This document shows, in pieces, positions 44,084-53,802 of a stretch of DNA of 64,000 nt. This stretch comes from Acidipropionibacterium acidipropionici (GTDB lineage Bacteria; Actinomycetota; Actinomycetes; Propionibacteriales; Propionibacteriaceae), in assembly GCF_001441165.1 (NCBI RefSeq), contig NZ_CP013126.1:2757551-2821550 (forward strand). Reading direction: 5' to 3'. The position numbers and the translations under genes are program-made. Position 1 is the first letter of the stretch; every line of letters begins with the position of its first letter. Below the pieces are notes generated by a model, which saw only the letters and a program-made list of their open reading frames with translations, made no database searches and had not been told where the DNA came from.

Positions 44084-45826
44084 GTGGCCACTACCAAGCG
44101 CAGAAAGCTCCATCCCGGCAGGACACTCATCATCTTCCTGGTGGTGATAGCCGCCTTGTACGGCATCATGGCCGCCACCCACTCATGGTCCCCACGCCTC
44201 GGCCTGGACCTGAGAGGCGGCACCACGATCACCCTGACCGCCACCACCACTGACGGGAAGGCGCCGGCCAAGACCAGCCTCGAGCAGGCGCGCAACATCA
44301 TCCAGCAGCGCGTCAACTCGCTGGGCGTGGGGGAGTCCTCGGTGAAGACCGCAGGGGACCGCAATATCGTCGTCTCGGCCCCCAACGTCGATTCCGAGAA
44401 GCTGCTCAACATGGTGGGCCAGACCGCCAAGCTGGGATTCCGCTTCGTCTACACCGAGGAGCAGGTCGACAAGTCCCAGGCCTCGTCGAGTCCCTCGGCC
44501 ACCGCCAAGTCGGGAGTCGCGGCCCCACAGGGTCTGCCCAGCGCACCCTCGACGGAGATCCCGAAGGCCTCCGGGCTGCCCAGCGCCCCGGCGGGTGACG
44601 GCGGTACCGCCACCTACAACGACAAGAGCGCCTCCTCGGAGGCCAAACGGGTCAAGGCGGCGCAGTCCTGGCAGCCCTCCGATGAGGACCAGCAGAAGTT
44701 CCAAGACTACCAGTGCGGCCAACCCAGCACCCAGAACGAAAACGACCCGCTGGTCACCTGCAACCGCGAGGGCACCATGAAGTTCCTGCTCTCCCCGGTC
44801 GGCATCCCCGGCAGCCTGGTGACGAAGTCCACTTCGGGCATCCCCGACCAGGGCGTCAACTACGTCGTTAACCTGCAGTTCAACTCGATCGGCACCAAGA
44901 GCTTCTCGACCGCCACAACGGCCCTGTGCTCCCAGCAGTCGCCGCAGAACCAGTTCGCCATCGTGCTGGACGGCAAGGTCGTCTCGAACCCGGAGCTCAA
45001 TGCTCAGACCGCCCAGGGTTCCTGCCCGATCACCAGCGGCGAGGCTCAGATCTCGGGCAACTTCACCCAGCAGTCGGCCGATGAGCTCGCCAATATCCTC
45101 AAGTACGGCGCTCTGCCGCTGGCCTTCCAGTCCTCCAGCGTCGACACCGTCTCCCCGACGCTGGGCGGCGAACAGCTCAGGGCCGGCCTCATCGCCGGAC
45201 TCATCGGCCTCATCCTGGTGGCCGGCTACTGCATCCTCTACTACCGCGGCCTGGGCTTCGTGGTGATCAGCTCGCTGATCATCGCCGGCATCGGCACCTA
45301 CGCGTCGATGGTGCTGCTCGGCGAGTCCATGGGATTCACCCTCTCGCTGGCCGGCGTGGCCGGTGCCATCGTCGCGATCGGCATCACCGCGGACTCCTTC
45401 ATCATCTACTTCGAACGAATACGCGACGAGATCCGGGAGGGACGCACGCTGCGCACCGCCCTCCAGACCGGGTGGATGAAGGCGCGCGGCACCATCCTCA
45501 TGTCGGACGGCGTCTCGCTGCTCTCGGCGGTGATCCTGTTCATCCTGTCGGTCGACCAGGTCAAGGGCTTCGCCTTCACCCTGGGGCTCACCACCGCCAT
45601 CGACATGCTCATCTGCTTCTTCTTCACCCATCCGGTGGTGGTGCTGCTCGGGCGGACGAGATTCTGGGGCGAGGGCCGACCGTTCTCCGGCCTGGAGGCG
45701 CGCCACATGGGCGTCTCCCAGGCCTCCCTGCTCGGGCGACGAGCGGCCAGAGCCAGGGCGCACCACAACACCACGGCTGATTCAGCGGCGGACAATTCAG
45801 CAGTGAACAAGGGAGAGGAGGCCTGA
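44084..45826 (+). CDS. secD: Protein translocase subunit SecD
   Basis: The 580-residue membrane protein uses the proton gradient to pull exported proteins across the membrane. It has an N-terminal helix, the GLDLRGGTTITL motif and the P1 domain (ARNIIQQRVNSLGVGES). Five C-terminal helices contain GLIGLILVAGYCILYYRGLG and ADSFIIYFERIRDEI. A low-complexity Ser/Pro/Ala insert with two GLPSAP copies (about residues 147-167) breaks the periplasmic domain. It starts at GTG 44084 behind AAGGA. Confidence 0.96.
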   Translation: MATTKRRKLHPGRTLIIFLVVIAALYGIMAATHSWSPRLGLDLRGGTTITLTATTTDGKAPAKTSLEQARNIIQQRVNSLGVGESSVKTAGDRNIVVSAPNVDSEKLLNMVGQTAKLGFRFVYTEEQVDKSQASSSPSATAKSGVAAPQGLPSAPSTEIPKASGLPSAPAGDGGTATYNDKSASSEAKRVKAAQSWQPSDEDQQKFQDYQCGQPSTQNENDPLVTCNREGTMKFLLSPVGIPGSLVTKSTSGIPDQGVNYVVNLQFNSIGTKSFSTATTALCSQQSPQNQFAIVLDGKVVSNPELNAQTAQGSCPITSGEAQISGNFTQQSADELANILKYGALPLAFQSSSVDTVSPTLGGEQLRAGLIAGLIGLILVAGYCILYYRGLGFVVISSLIIAGIGTYASMVLLGESMGFTLSLAGVAGAIVAIGITADSFIIYFERIRDEIREGRTLRTALQTGWMKARGTILMSDGVSLLSAVILFILSVDQVKGFAFTLGLTTAIDMLICFFFTHPVVVLLGRTRFWGEGRPFSGLEARHMGVSQASLLGRRAARARAHHNTTADSAADNSAVNKGEEA

Positions 45827-45827
45827 G

Positions 45828-46949
45828 ATGGCGAAAGAGAAGACGGGCCTGGCCCACGCGCTCTACACCGGGAAGGTCTCCTACCCCTTCATCGACCGCA
45901 AGAAGGTCTGGTACCTGGTCTCCCTGATCCTCATCGTCGTCTCGGTGCTCGGGGTGGTGATCCGCGGGCTGAACCTGGGCATCGACTTCCAGGGAGGCGT
46001 CGAGTTCAAGGCCTCGGTGAAGGTCGTCGACGGCACCACCGACAAGGTCCGCGACGCCGTCGTCTCCTCCGGTCCGTCCGACCTGGACGGCACCGAGGTG
46101 GTCTCGATGGGTTCGAACGCCGTGCGCATCCAGACCCGCCCGCTCAATGCCTCGGAGAACACCACGGTGCGCGGCGCGATCGCCGAAGCGGTCGGCAGTT
46201 CGCAGCAGTCGGTCACCTACTCCAATGTGGGCAGCCAGTGGGGCTCCGAGATCACCAACAAGGCCCTACAGGCGCTGCTGGTCTTCCTGGTGCTGGTGAT
46301 GATCCAGATCTGGGCCTATTTCCGCAACTGGAAGATGGCCGTGGCCGCGATCATCGCGCTGGCGCACGACGTCATCATCACTGTGGGCGTCTACGCCATC
46401 GTCGGCTTCTCCGTCACCCCCTCGACCCTCATCGGGCTGCTCACCATCCTGGGCTACTCCCTGTACGACACGGTCGTGGTCTTCGATAAGGTGCGCGAGA
46501 ACACCGTCCACCTGGAGCAGCAGCCCGACAGAACCTTCCCCGAGGCCGTGAACCTGGCCATCAACCAGGTGCTGGTGAGATCGATCAACACCACCCTCAT
46601 CGGCGTCCTGCCGGTGGCCGCACTGCTCTTCGCCGGGGCCTTCGTACTGGGCTCCGGGCCGCTGGAGGATCTGGGCCTGGCCCTGTTCGTGGGCATGATT
46701 GCCGGGGCGTACTCGTCGATCTTCATCGCGGCGCCGATCTTCAGCCAGTTCAAGGGCCGCGAGGAGGCGATCCGCAAGCACGACAGGGCCGTGGCCAGGC
46801 GTCGGGAGAAGGCCGCCGACCAGACTCCGCGGGTCACCGCGCAGACCGTCGAGGCCGGGGTCTCGATCAGCGCCGCCGACCTGCCCGAGGCACCGGCCGA
46901 GCGCCGCAACCAGGCATCCAGGACCACCAGATCACAGAGGAAGAAATGA
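45828..46949 (+). CDS. secF: Protein translocase subunit SecF
   Basis: The 373-residue partner of SecD has an N-terminal helix, GLNLGIDFQGGVEFKA, five C-terminal helices with LGYSLYDTVVVFDKVREN and SINTTLIGVLPVAAL, and a basic tail. It starts 1 nt after the secD stop and overlaps apt by 4 nt. Confidence 0.97.
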   Translation: MAKEKTGLAHALYTGKVSYPFIDRKKVWYLVSLILIVVSVLGVVIRGLNLGIDFQGGVEFKASVKVVDGTTDKVRDAVVSSGPSDLDGTEVVSMGSNAVRIQTRPLNASENTTVRGAIAEAVGSSQQSVTYSNVGSQWGSEITNKALQALLVFLVLVMIQIWAYFRNWKMAVAAIIALAHDVIITVGVYAIVGFSVTPSTLIGLLTILGYSLYDTVVVFDKVRENTVHLEQQPDRTFPEAVNLAINQVLVRSINTTLIGVLPVAALLFAGAFVLGSGPLEDLGLALFVGMIAGAYSSIFIAAPIFSQFKGREEAIRKHDRAVARRREKAADQTPRVTAQTVEAGVSISAADLPEAPAERRNQASRTTRSQRKK

Positions 46950-47494
46950 CCGCCACCATCGCGTCCGGCAGGAGCCGGCTCATCTCCGGGCTCATCCGCT
47001 CCGTGCCCGACTTCCCCGAGTCGGGGGTCGACTTCAAGGACATCACCCCGCTGCTGGCCAACCCCAACGGATTCTCCGCGGCGGTCGAGGAGCTGGTGGC
47101 CACCGCCCCCCGCGACATCGACGTGGTGGTCGGCATCGAGGCCCGCGGTTTCGTCTTCGCCGCACCGGTGGCGCTGTCCATGGGGATCGGCTTCGTGCCG
47201 GTGCGCAAGCCCGGCAAGCTGCCCCGCGAGGTGTACTCGCAGAGCTTCGACCTGGAGTACGGCTCCGAGACCCTCACGGTCCACCGCGACGCCATTCCCC
47301 GGGGGGCCCGGGTGATGATCGTCGACGACATCCTGGCCACCGGCGGCACCATCGCCGCCACGGCAGGACTGCTGAGGCATCTGGACGTCACCCTGGCCCA
47401 GGTCTCAGTTCTCATGGAGCTGCCGGCGCTGGGCGGGAGGGCCACCCTGGAGAAGGCGGGCATCGACTCCTTCAACGCCGTCGTCGCGGGCTGA
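46946..47494 (+). CDS. apt: Adenine phosphoribosyltransferase
   Basis: The 182-residue purine salvage enzyme converts adenine and PRPP to AMP. The PRPP-binding motif VMIVDDILATGGTIAAT and the family features VPDFPESGVDFKDITPLL and GIEARGFVFAA are present. Its location between secF and rsh is conserved in actinobacteria. Confidence 0.97.
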   Translation: MTATIASGRSRLISGLIRSVPDFPESGVDFKDITPLLANPNGFSAAVEELVATAPRDIDVVVGIEARGFVFAAPVALSMGIGFVPVRKPGKLPREVYSQSFDLEYGSETLTVHRDAIPRGARVMIVDDILATGGTIAATAGLLRHLDVTLAQVSVLMELPALGGRATLEKAGIDSFNAVVAG

Positions 47495-47501
47495 GCCCGC
47501 G

Positions 47502-48590
47502 ATGTCCGAGGAGACCCAGGCGGCCGCGGAGAGCACCAGGACCATCAAGCGGACGACCCTGGTCAACCTGCCTTTCAAGACCCACAGTCCGATGGCCGAG
47601 CTGGGCCGTCGGGCCGGCCTGGCGCTGCTGCTGATGGTGATCAGCACCATCATCGTCTACGTGGACCGGGGCTCCTACATCGACAACGTCGCCCACGACG
47701 GGGTGTCCTTCATCGACGCCCTGTATTACTCGACGGTGACCGTCACCACCACCGGGTACGGAGACATCACCCCGCTGACCCCGCACGCCAGACTCATCAG
47801 CGCCGTCGTCATCACCCCGTTGAGGATCGCCTTCCTGGTGCTGTTGGTGGGCGCCACCCTGGAGGTCCTGGCCACCGAGGGGCGGCGCAGCATGCGCGAC
47901 GCCGGCTGGAGGAGAAATATGCGCAATCACACCGTCGTCATCGGATACGGGACCAAGGGCCGAAGCGCCATCACCACCCTGCGCAGCCACGACATCCCCT
48001 CCGACCGGATCGTCGTCATCGACGCCAGGGCGGCGGCGGTGGCCGAGGCCAACCGCAACGGGCTGGCCGCCTTCGAGGGGGACGCCACCCGCCGCGAACT
48101 GCTGCGCCGCGCCGAGATCGGCAAGGCCCGCGAGGTCATCATCACCCTGCCCCGCGACGACACCGCAATCCTCACCACCCTCACCGTCCGCCAGCTCAAC
48201 GCCCGCTGCCACATCGTGGTGGCCGGCCGCGAGGAGGAGAACCTGCCGCTGCTTCGCGAGTCGGGGGCCGACTCGGTGGTCACCTCCGCCGACGCGGTGG
48301 GCCGTCTGCTCGGCCTGTCCTCGGTGAACCCGCATGTCGGCGAGGTGGTCGACGACCTGCTGTCCAGCGCCCACGGCATGGAGGTGATCCAGCGCCGGGT
48401 CAGCGCCGACGAGGTCGGCGCCCGCCCCGACGACATCGTCAACGAGCGGGTTCTGGCGGTGATCCGCAACGACACCCTGCTGAACTTCTACGACCCGAAC
48501 CTCGAACGGCTCGCCACCGGGGACCAGATCGTGGTGGTACGCCGAGCGCTGACCCGGCGTCCACGCTTCCCGGCATCTCCGCAGAGCTGA
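47502..48590 (+). CDS. Two-TM potassium channel with RCK (TrkA-N) domain
   Basis: The 362-residue protein has a hydrophobic helix (GLALLLMVISTIIVYV), a pore helix and a selectivity filter TTTGYGD at residues 82-88, then a second helix. A cytoplasmic RCK domain has the Rossmann motif VVIGYGTKG (about 146) and VVIDARAAAV, plus a TrkA-C-like end. It is a ligand-gated K+ channel of the Kch/MthK type. It starts 7 nt after apt. This is an unusual insertion between apt and rsh. Confidence 0.88.
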   Translation: MSEETQAAAESTRTIKRTTLVNLPFKTHSPMAELGRRAGLALLLMVISTIIVYVDRGSYIDNVAHDGVSFIDALYYSTVTVTTTGYGDITPLTPHARLISAVVITPLRIAFLVLLVGATLEVLATEGRRSMRDAGWRRNMRNHTVVIGYGTKGRSAITTLRSHDIPSDRIVVIDARAAAVAEANRNGLAAFEGDATRRELLRRAEIGKAREVIITLPRDDTAILTTLTVRQLNARCHIVVAGREEENLPLLRESGADSVVTSADAVGRLLGLSSVNPHVGEVVDDLLSSAHGMEVIQRRVSADEVGARPDDIVNERVLAVIRNDTLLNFYDPNLERLATGDQIVVVRRALTRRPRFPASPQS

Positions 48591-48601
48591 TGGGCCCGAA
48601 C

Positions 48602-48607
48602 TAGACT
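48602..48607 (+). promoter_or_regulatory. Candidate rsh promoter -10 (TAGACT)
   Basis: TAGACT lies 45 nt upstream of GTG 48653, which has AGGAGG at 48641-48646. Confidence 0.45.
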
Positions 48608-48652
48608 GACGGCCCTACGCGGCGCAGTATCCGCGGGGACAGGAGGGTGATC

Positions 48653-50977
48653 GTGGCCGAGGAGAGCGTGTACGGGCCCTACGGGGCCGGCCGCGGTGCG
48701 CCCGGACGCCCCAGGTCCCAGGAACTGGCCAAGGCCCCCCAGCCGCGGATGCGGATGAGGGAGCGGTTCGTACGCTGGCGCGCCCCCAAACAGGCCACCC
48801 AGGCCGTCCTGGACCCGCTCATCTCCACCGTGCTGGCCGCCCACCCGAGTTCAGACATCGCGCTGCTGGAGCGGGCTTATGAGACCGCCGACCACTACCA
48901 CCGCGGCCAGACCCGCAAATCCGGGGACCCCTACATCACCCATCCGCTCGCGGTGGCGATGATCCTGGCCGAGCTCGGCATGGACGACCAGACGCTGTGC
49001 GCGGGCCTGCTCCACGACACCGTCGAGGACACCTCCTACACCATGGAGCAGCTCACCGCCGATTTCGGCGAGGAGGTCGCCCTGCTCGTCGACGGCGTCA
49101 CGAAACTCGACAAGGTGCAGTACGGGTCCTCGGCGAAGGCCGAGACGATCCGCAAAATGGTCATCGCCATGAGCCGCGACATCCGGGTGCTGGTGATCAA
49201 GCTGGCCGACCGCCTCCACAACATGCGGACCCTGGGGTTCCTGCGCCCTGACAAGCAGAACCGGATCGCCAAGGAGACACTGGAGATCTTCGCGCCGCTG
49301 GCCCACCGCCTCGGCATGAACGCCGTCAAGTGGGAACTGGAGGATCTGGCCTTCTCCACCACCCAGCCCAAGCTCTACGACGAGATCGTCCACCTGGTGG
49401 CCGAGCAGGCCCCGCAGCGGGAGAAGCAGCTCAAGGAGGTCATCGAGATCGTCCGGGCCGACTTGGCCGAGGCCAGCATCAACGCCACCGTCTACGGCCG
49501 CCCGAAGCACTACTACTCCATCTACCAGAAGATGGTGGTGCGCGGCCGCGACTTCTCCGACATCTACGACCTGGTCGGCCTGCGCATCCTGGTCGACACG
49601 CCCCGCGACTGCTACGCGGCCCTCGGCGTCATGCACGTCCGCTGGAACCCGCTGCCCGGCAGGTTCAAGGACTACATCGCGATGCCGAAGTACAACATGT
49701 ACCAGTCCCTGCACACCACTGTGCTGGGGCCCGGCGGCAAGCCGGTGGAACTGCAGATCCGCACCCACGACATGCACCGGCGGGCCGAGTACGGCGTCGC
49801 GGCGCACTGGAAGTACAAGGAGGATCCCAACGCCGTCGGCAAGGGGATCCACTCCGACGGGTCGGAGCTGTCGTGGGTGCGCTCCCTCAACCAGTGGTCC
49901 AAGGAGGAGGACGACCCCAGCGAGTTCCTCGACTCGCTGCGCTTCGAGATCAACTCCACCGAGGTCTACGTCTTCACCCCCAGGGGAGACGTGATATCCC
50001 TGCCTCAGGGCGCCACCCCGGTCGACTTCGCCTACTCGGTGCACACCGAGGTGGGCCACCACTGCATCGGCGCCCGGGTCAACGGGAAACTCGTCCCCCT
50101 GGAGACCCAGCTGGCCAACGGCGATGTCGTCGACGTGCTCACCTCCAACGCCCCTGACGCCGGGCCGAGCCGCGACTGGCTGCGCTTCGTCGCCAGCCCG
50201 AGGGCCCGCTCCAAGATCAAGGCCCACTTCACCCGCGAGCGCCGCGAGGAGTCGATCGAGAACGGCAAGGAGGCCATCGCCAAGGAGATCCGCCACGGCG
50301 GCCTGCACCTGCAGAACCTGCTGACGGTGGAGTACCTCACCGCGGTAGCCAATGACCTCAAGGTGGCCGACGTCAACGCCCTCTACGCCGCGGTGGGGGA
50401 GCACAACATCAGCCCCCAGTCCGTCGTCGAGAAGCTCGTGGCGCTGGGCGGGGGAGCCGAGGAGACCCGCGCCGACCGCGACGAGGACACCCCCGTGGGG
50501 ATGGCCCCGCCGCCGGTGCGCCGGCACTCCGAGACCGGCGTCATCGTCGACGGCGACCCCGACATGCTGGTCAAACTGGCCCGCTGCTGCACCCCGCTGC
50601 CAGGCGACGAGATCATGGGCTTCGTCACCCGCTCCGACGGGGTCTCGGTGCACCGCACAGACTGCTCGAACGCCCGGCACCTGCTGCAGTACCCCGAGCG
50701 GATCGTCCCGGTGTCCTGGGCCGGCGGGGCCCAGGAGGGCTACGTCGTCACTGTCCAGGTGGAAGGCCTCGACCGCTCCGGCCTGCTCTTCGACACCTCG
50801 AAGATCCTGGCCGAGCAGGGGGTCTCGGTGCTGTCGGCCAATATGAGCGCCTCGAAGAATCATCTGGCGCGGCTGCGGCTGACATTCGAGTCCCCCGACC
50901 CCACCCACCTCAAGCACCTGGTGGAGTCGATCCGCCGCATCTCCGGCGTCTACGACGTCTACAGAGTCAAGTCGTAA
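48653..50977 (+). CDS. rsh: Bifunctional (p)ppGpp synthetase/hydrolase RelA/SpoT
   Basis: The 774-residue stringent-response enzyme has an HD hydrolase domain with HDTVEDT at about residues 121-127. The synthetase domain shows YYSIYQKMVVRGRDFSDIYD and GRFKDYIAMPK. TGS (VFTPRGDVISLPQGATPVDF), helical and C-terminal ACT domains follow. Both catalytic halves look intact, so it is probably the cell's main bifunctional Rel. AGGAGG spaces best to GTG 48653, so I prefer it over GTG 48647. Confidence 0.95.
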   Translation: MAEESVYGPYGAGRGAPGRPRSQELAKAPQPRMRMRERFVRWRAPKQATQAVLDPLISTVLAAHPSSDIALLERAYETADHYHRGQTRKSGDPYITHPLAVAMILAELGMDDQTLCAGLLHDTVEDTSYTMEQLTADFGEEVALLVDGVTKLDKVQYGSSAKAETIRKMVIAMSRDIRVLVIKLADRLHNMRTLGFLRPDKQNRIAKETLEIFAPLAHRLGMNAVKWELEDLAFSTTQPKLYDEIVHLVAEQAPQREKQLKEVIEIVRADLAEASINATVYGRPKHYYSIYQKMVVRGRDFSDIYDLVGLRILVDTPRDCYAALGVMHVRWNPLPGRFKDYIAMPKYNMYQSLHTTVLGPGGKPVELQIRTHDMHRRAEYGVAAHWKYKEDPNAVGKGIHSDGSELSWVRSLNQWSKEEDDPSEFLDSLRFEINSTEVYVFTPRGDVISLPQGATPVDFAYSVHTEVGHHCIGARVNGKLVPLETQLANGDVVDVLTSNAPDAGPSRDWLRFVASPRARSKIKAHFTRERREESIENGKEAIAKEIRHGGLHLQNLLTVEYLTAVANDLKVADVNALYAAVGEHNISPQSVVEKLVALGGGAEETRADRDEDTPVGMAPPPVRRHSETGVIVDGDPDMLVKLARCCTPLPGDEIMGFVTRSDGVSVHRTDCSNARHLLQYPERIVPVSWAGGAQEGYVVTVQVEGLDRSGLLFDTSKILAEQGVSVLSANMSASKNHLARLRLTFESPDPTHLKHLVESIRRISGVYDVYRVKS

Positions 50978-50989
50978 CTGCCGCCGGCG

Positions 50990-51007
50990 GGGGGAGACGA
51001 CTCCCCC
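50990..51007 (+). terminator. Short G/C hairpin after rsh
   Basis: A 7-bp stem GGGGGAG/CTCCCCC with an ACGA loop lies 13 nt after the rsh stop. It is a plausible but weak terminator. Confidence 0.35.
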
Positions 51008-51080
51008 TGCACCCCCTCGAGCGGCGGCTCTGATGGGGTCGGGTCTGCGTCGCCGGCCTCTCGGCACGCAGGCGGGTGAG

Positions 51081-51094
51081 TAGAGTTCGCCACG
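51081..51094 (+). promoter_or_regulatory. -10 hexamer for leaderless thrC transcript
   Basis: TAGAGT at 51081-51086 is followed by 7 nt and GTG 51094. There is no Shine-Dalgarno. Confidence 0.6.
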
Positions 51095-52524
51095 TGCGCT
51101 ACCTCTCCACCCGTGGACTGCCCGAGGGCCCCCGGCCCGGATTCAGCGAGATCCTGCTCGAGGGCCTGGCCCCCGACGGGGGCCTGTACATGCCCGAGAC
51201 CTACCCGCAGGTCGATGCCGCCACCCTGGCCTCGTGGCGCTCGACGCTGGCCGCCGACGGTTACGCCGGCCTGGCGGCGTCGGTGCTCTCCCTGTTCATC
51301 GACGACATCGACGCCGCCGACCTCCGGCGGCTGTGCGACGAGGCCTACAGCGACGAGGTCTTCTCCAGCCCGCTGATCGCCCCGGTCGACGAGCTGGACG
51401 GCGGGCTGTGGCTCGCGCACCTATCCGGCGGCCCCACCGCCGCCTTCAAGGACATGGCCATGCAGCTGCTCGGGCGACTCTTCGAGTTCGAGCTGAACCG
51501 CCGCGGCCGCGAACTCACCATCCTCGGCGCCACGAGCGGCGACACCGGATCGGCCGCCGAGTACGCCATGCTGGGACGCCGGGGCATCCGGGTCTTCATG
51601 CTCACCCCCGCCGGGCGGATGACCCCCTTCCAACAGGCCCAGATGTTCAGCCTCGACGACCCCTCGATCGTCAACATCGCCGTCGACGGGGTCTTCGACG
51701 ACTGCCAGGACCTCGTCAAGGAGCTCTTCTCCGACCTGGAGTTCCGGCGCCGCCACCACCTCGGCGCGGTGAACTCGATCAACTGGGCCCGCCTGGCCGC
51801 CCAGGTCGTCTACTACATCTCCTCCTGGCTGCGGGCCACCACCTCCGACGACCAGGAGGTGTCCTTCGCGGTGCCCACCGGCAACTTCGGGGACATCATG
51901 GCCGGCCACGTCGCCCGGATGATGGGGGTGCCGATCCGGACCCTGGTGCTGGCCACCAACGAGAACAACGTCCTCGACGAGTTCTTCCGCACCGGCGTCT
52001 ACCGGGTCCGCGGGGCCGCCGAGACCCTGGCCACCTCCTCACCCTCGATGGACATCTCCAAGGCCTCGAACTTCGAGCGGTTCATCTTCGACCTGCTGGG
52101 CCGCGACTCCGCGCTGATCCGCGACCTGTTCGGTGCACAACTGCCCTCCCAGGGCAGCTTCGACGTGTCCGGCACCTCCGAGTTCTCCTCGATCCCCTCC
52201 CGCTACGGATTCGTGTCCGGCTCATCCCGCCACGCCGACCGGCTGGCCACCATCTCCCAGGTGCTGGAGCGCGACGGCGTCCTGATCGACCCGCACACCG
52301 CCGACGCGGTGACGGTGGCCCGCCGTCACGTCGAACCGGGGATCCCGATGATCGTTCTGGAGACCGCGCTTCCGGTGAAATTCGCAGCCACCATCGCCGA
52401 GGCCACCGGGAGAGTGCCCGAGCGCCCCTCCCGCTTCGAGGGTCTGGAGGAGCTCCCGCGTCACGTCATCGACCTGCCCGACGACGCAGGGGCCCTGAGG
52501 GCCCTGATCGCCGGGCGGTCGTGA
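51094..52524 (+). CDS. thrC: Threonine synthase
   Basis: The 476-residue PLP enzyme of the class I (fungal/E. coli-like) type starts MRYLSTRG, a conserved N-terminus that supports GTG 51094. Lys119 in GGPTAAFKDMAMQLLG binds PLP; GATSGDTGSAAEYA and PTGNFGDIMAG are cofactor loops. It converts phosphohomoserine to threonine. No other threonine genes are nearby. It is convergent with the DUF349 gene, 3 bp apart. Confidence 0.95.
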   Translation: MRYLSTRGLPEGPRPGFSEILLEGLAPDGGLYMPETYPQVDAATLASWRSTLAADGYAGLAASVLSLFIDDIDAADLRRLCDEAYSDEVFSSPLIAPVDELDGGLWLAHLSGGPTAAFKDMAMQLLGRLFEFELNRRGRELTILGATSGDTGSAAEYAMLGRRGIRVFMLTPAGRMTPFQQAQMFSLDDPSIVNIAVDGVFDDCQDLVKELFSDLEFRRRHHLGAVNSINWARLAAQVVYYISSWLRATTSDDQEVSFAVPTGNFGDIMAGHVARMMGVPIRTLVLATNENNVLDEFFRTGVYRVRGAAETLATSSPSMDISKASNFERFIFDLLGRDSALIRDLFGAQLPSQGSFDVSGTSEFSSIPSRYGFVSGSSRHADRLATISQVLERDGVLIDPHTADAVTVARRHVEPGIPMIVLETALPVKFAATIAEATGRVPERPSRFEGLEELPRHVIDLPDDAGALRALIAGRS

Positions 52525-52527
52525 GGC

Positions 52528-53772
52528 TCAGCCGCTGAACTCGTCCAGAGCCTTCTTCGCCTGGTCGAGCCAGGTCCGGTAGGTCTCGATGGACTCCCGG
52601 GCCTTGCGGGCGTCCTTCTCCTTGCCGGCCGCCTCGGCCTTCGTGGCGTCGGCCTCCAGCTTCTCGATCTGCGAGCTGAGCATGGTCACCGTGTCGGCCG
52701 CCCTGTCGCGGGCCTGCGGATCGGTGCGCTTCCACTCGGCCTGCTCGGCCGAATGCACCTTCTGCTCGAGGTCTCGGACCCGACCGTCGATGCGGCGCAT
52801 GGCATCGCGGGGCACCTTGCCGATCTCGTTGAACTTCTCCAGGAAGGCGCGGAACTGATCCTTGGCGGCGCTGATGTCGGAGACCGGCAGGATCTGGGCC
52901 TCGGCGGCGTCCAGCAGCTCCTCCTTGGCGCTCTGGTTGCCGCGGAACTCCTCGTCCTGCTCGTTCATGGCGGCGGTCCGGGCGTCGAAGAAGGTGTCCT
53001 GGATGCCCCGGAACTCCTTCCACAGCTTGTCATCGACCTCGCGGGGGGCGGGGCCGGCGGCCTTCCACCGGGCCATCAGATCGCGGAACTCGCGGGCGGT
53101 GGGGCCCCATTCGGTGGAGTTCGCCAACGGGCGGGACTCCTCGATGATGGCCTCCTTGGCCTTTCGGGCCTGCTCCCGCTTGGCGTTCTGCTCGGCGAAC
53201 TGGGCCTTGCGCCGCCTGGTGTAGGTGGTGCGGGCGCTGGAGAAGCGGTGCCACAGGGCGTCATCGGTGGCGTGGTCGATGCGCGGCAGCTTCTTCCACT
53301 CCTCGAGCAGATTGCGGAACTTGTTCACCCCGCCGCGCCAGTCGGTTCCGGCCGCGATGGCCTCGGCCCTGCCGACCATCTCCTCCTTGGCGGCCTTCGC
53401 CGCCGCGACGGCCTCGGCCTTCTGCTCCCGCTTGTGCTCGGCCTTGGCCTCGATGTCGGGGGACAGGGCGTCCACCCTGGCGACCAGGGCGGCCAGATCG
53501 CCGACGGCGTTGGCCGAGGAGATGGCCGAGCGGAGCTTGCCCGCCGTCTTCCGGGCATTCTCGGGGCTCAACGCCCCCGACGTGAGTCTGGATTCCAGCA
53601 GGTCCACCTCCGTCTCAAGAGACCTGAACCGTTGGACGAAGAACTCCAACGCCTCCTCACCGGAGACATCGGGGACCTGTCCTACAGCCCGTTCCCCCTC
53701 GGAGGTACGGACATAGACGGTCCCGTCGTCGTCGACCCGACCGAATGACTGCGGACCCGCTGCGTGACTCAT
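52528..53772 (-). CDS. DUF349-domain coiled-coil protein
   Basis: The 414-residue, highly charged helical protein has repeated DUF349 units (WRGGVNKFRNLLEEWKKL, WGPTAREFRDLMARWKAAG and ISAAKDQFRAFLEKFNEIG). Each has the W/F...R..WK spacing of the family. It is probably a long coiled coil. DUF349 proteins are widespread in actinobacteria but have no settled role. ATG 53772 lies only 30 bp from the divergent hydrolase start. Confidence 0.85.
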   Translation of the reverse strand: MSHAAGPQSFGRVDDDGTVYVRTSEGERAVGQVPDVSGEEALEFFVQRFRSLETEVDLLESRLTSGALSPENARKTAGKLRSAISSANAVGDLAALVARVDALSPDIEAKAEHKREQKAEAVAAAKAAKEEMVGRAEAIAAGTDWRGGVNKFRNLLEEWKKLPRIDHATDDALWHRFSSARTTYTRRRKAQFAEQNAKREQARKAKEAIIEESRPLANSTEWGPTAREFRDLMARWKAAGPAPREVDDKLWKEFRGIQDTFFDARTAAMNEQDEEFRGNQSAKEELLDAAEAQILPVSDISAAKDQFRAFLEKFNEIGKVPRDAMRRIDGRVRDLEQKVHSAEQAEWKRTDPQARDRAADTVTMLSSQIEKLEADATKAEAAGKEKDARKARESIETYRTWLDQAKKALDEFSG

Positions 53773-53802
53773 AGCCCCATCTTGCCCGATATGGTGGCGG
53801 TT
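53773..53802. promoter_or_regulatory. 30-bp divergent promoter, probably leaderless both ways
   Basis: Plus strand: TATGGT 53790-53795, 7 nt before GTG 53803. Minus strand: CAAGAT (53779-53784), 6 nt before ATG 53772. Any -35 would have to lie inside the opposite coding region. Confidence 0.5.
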
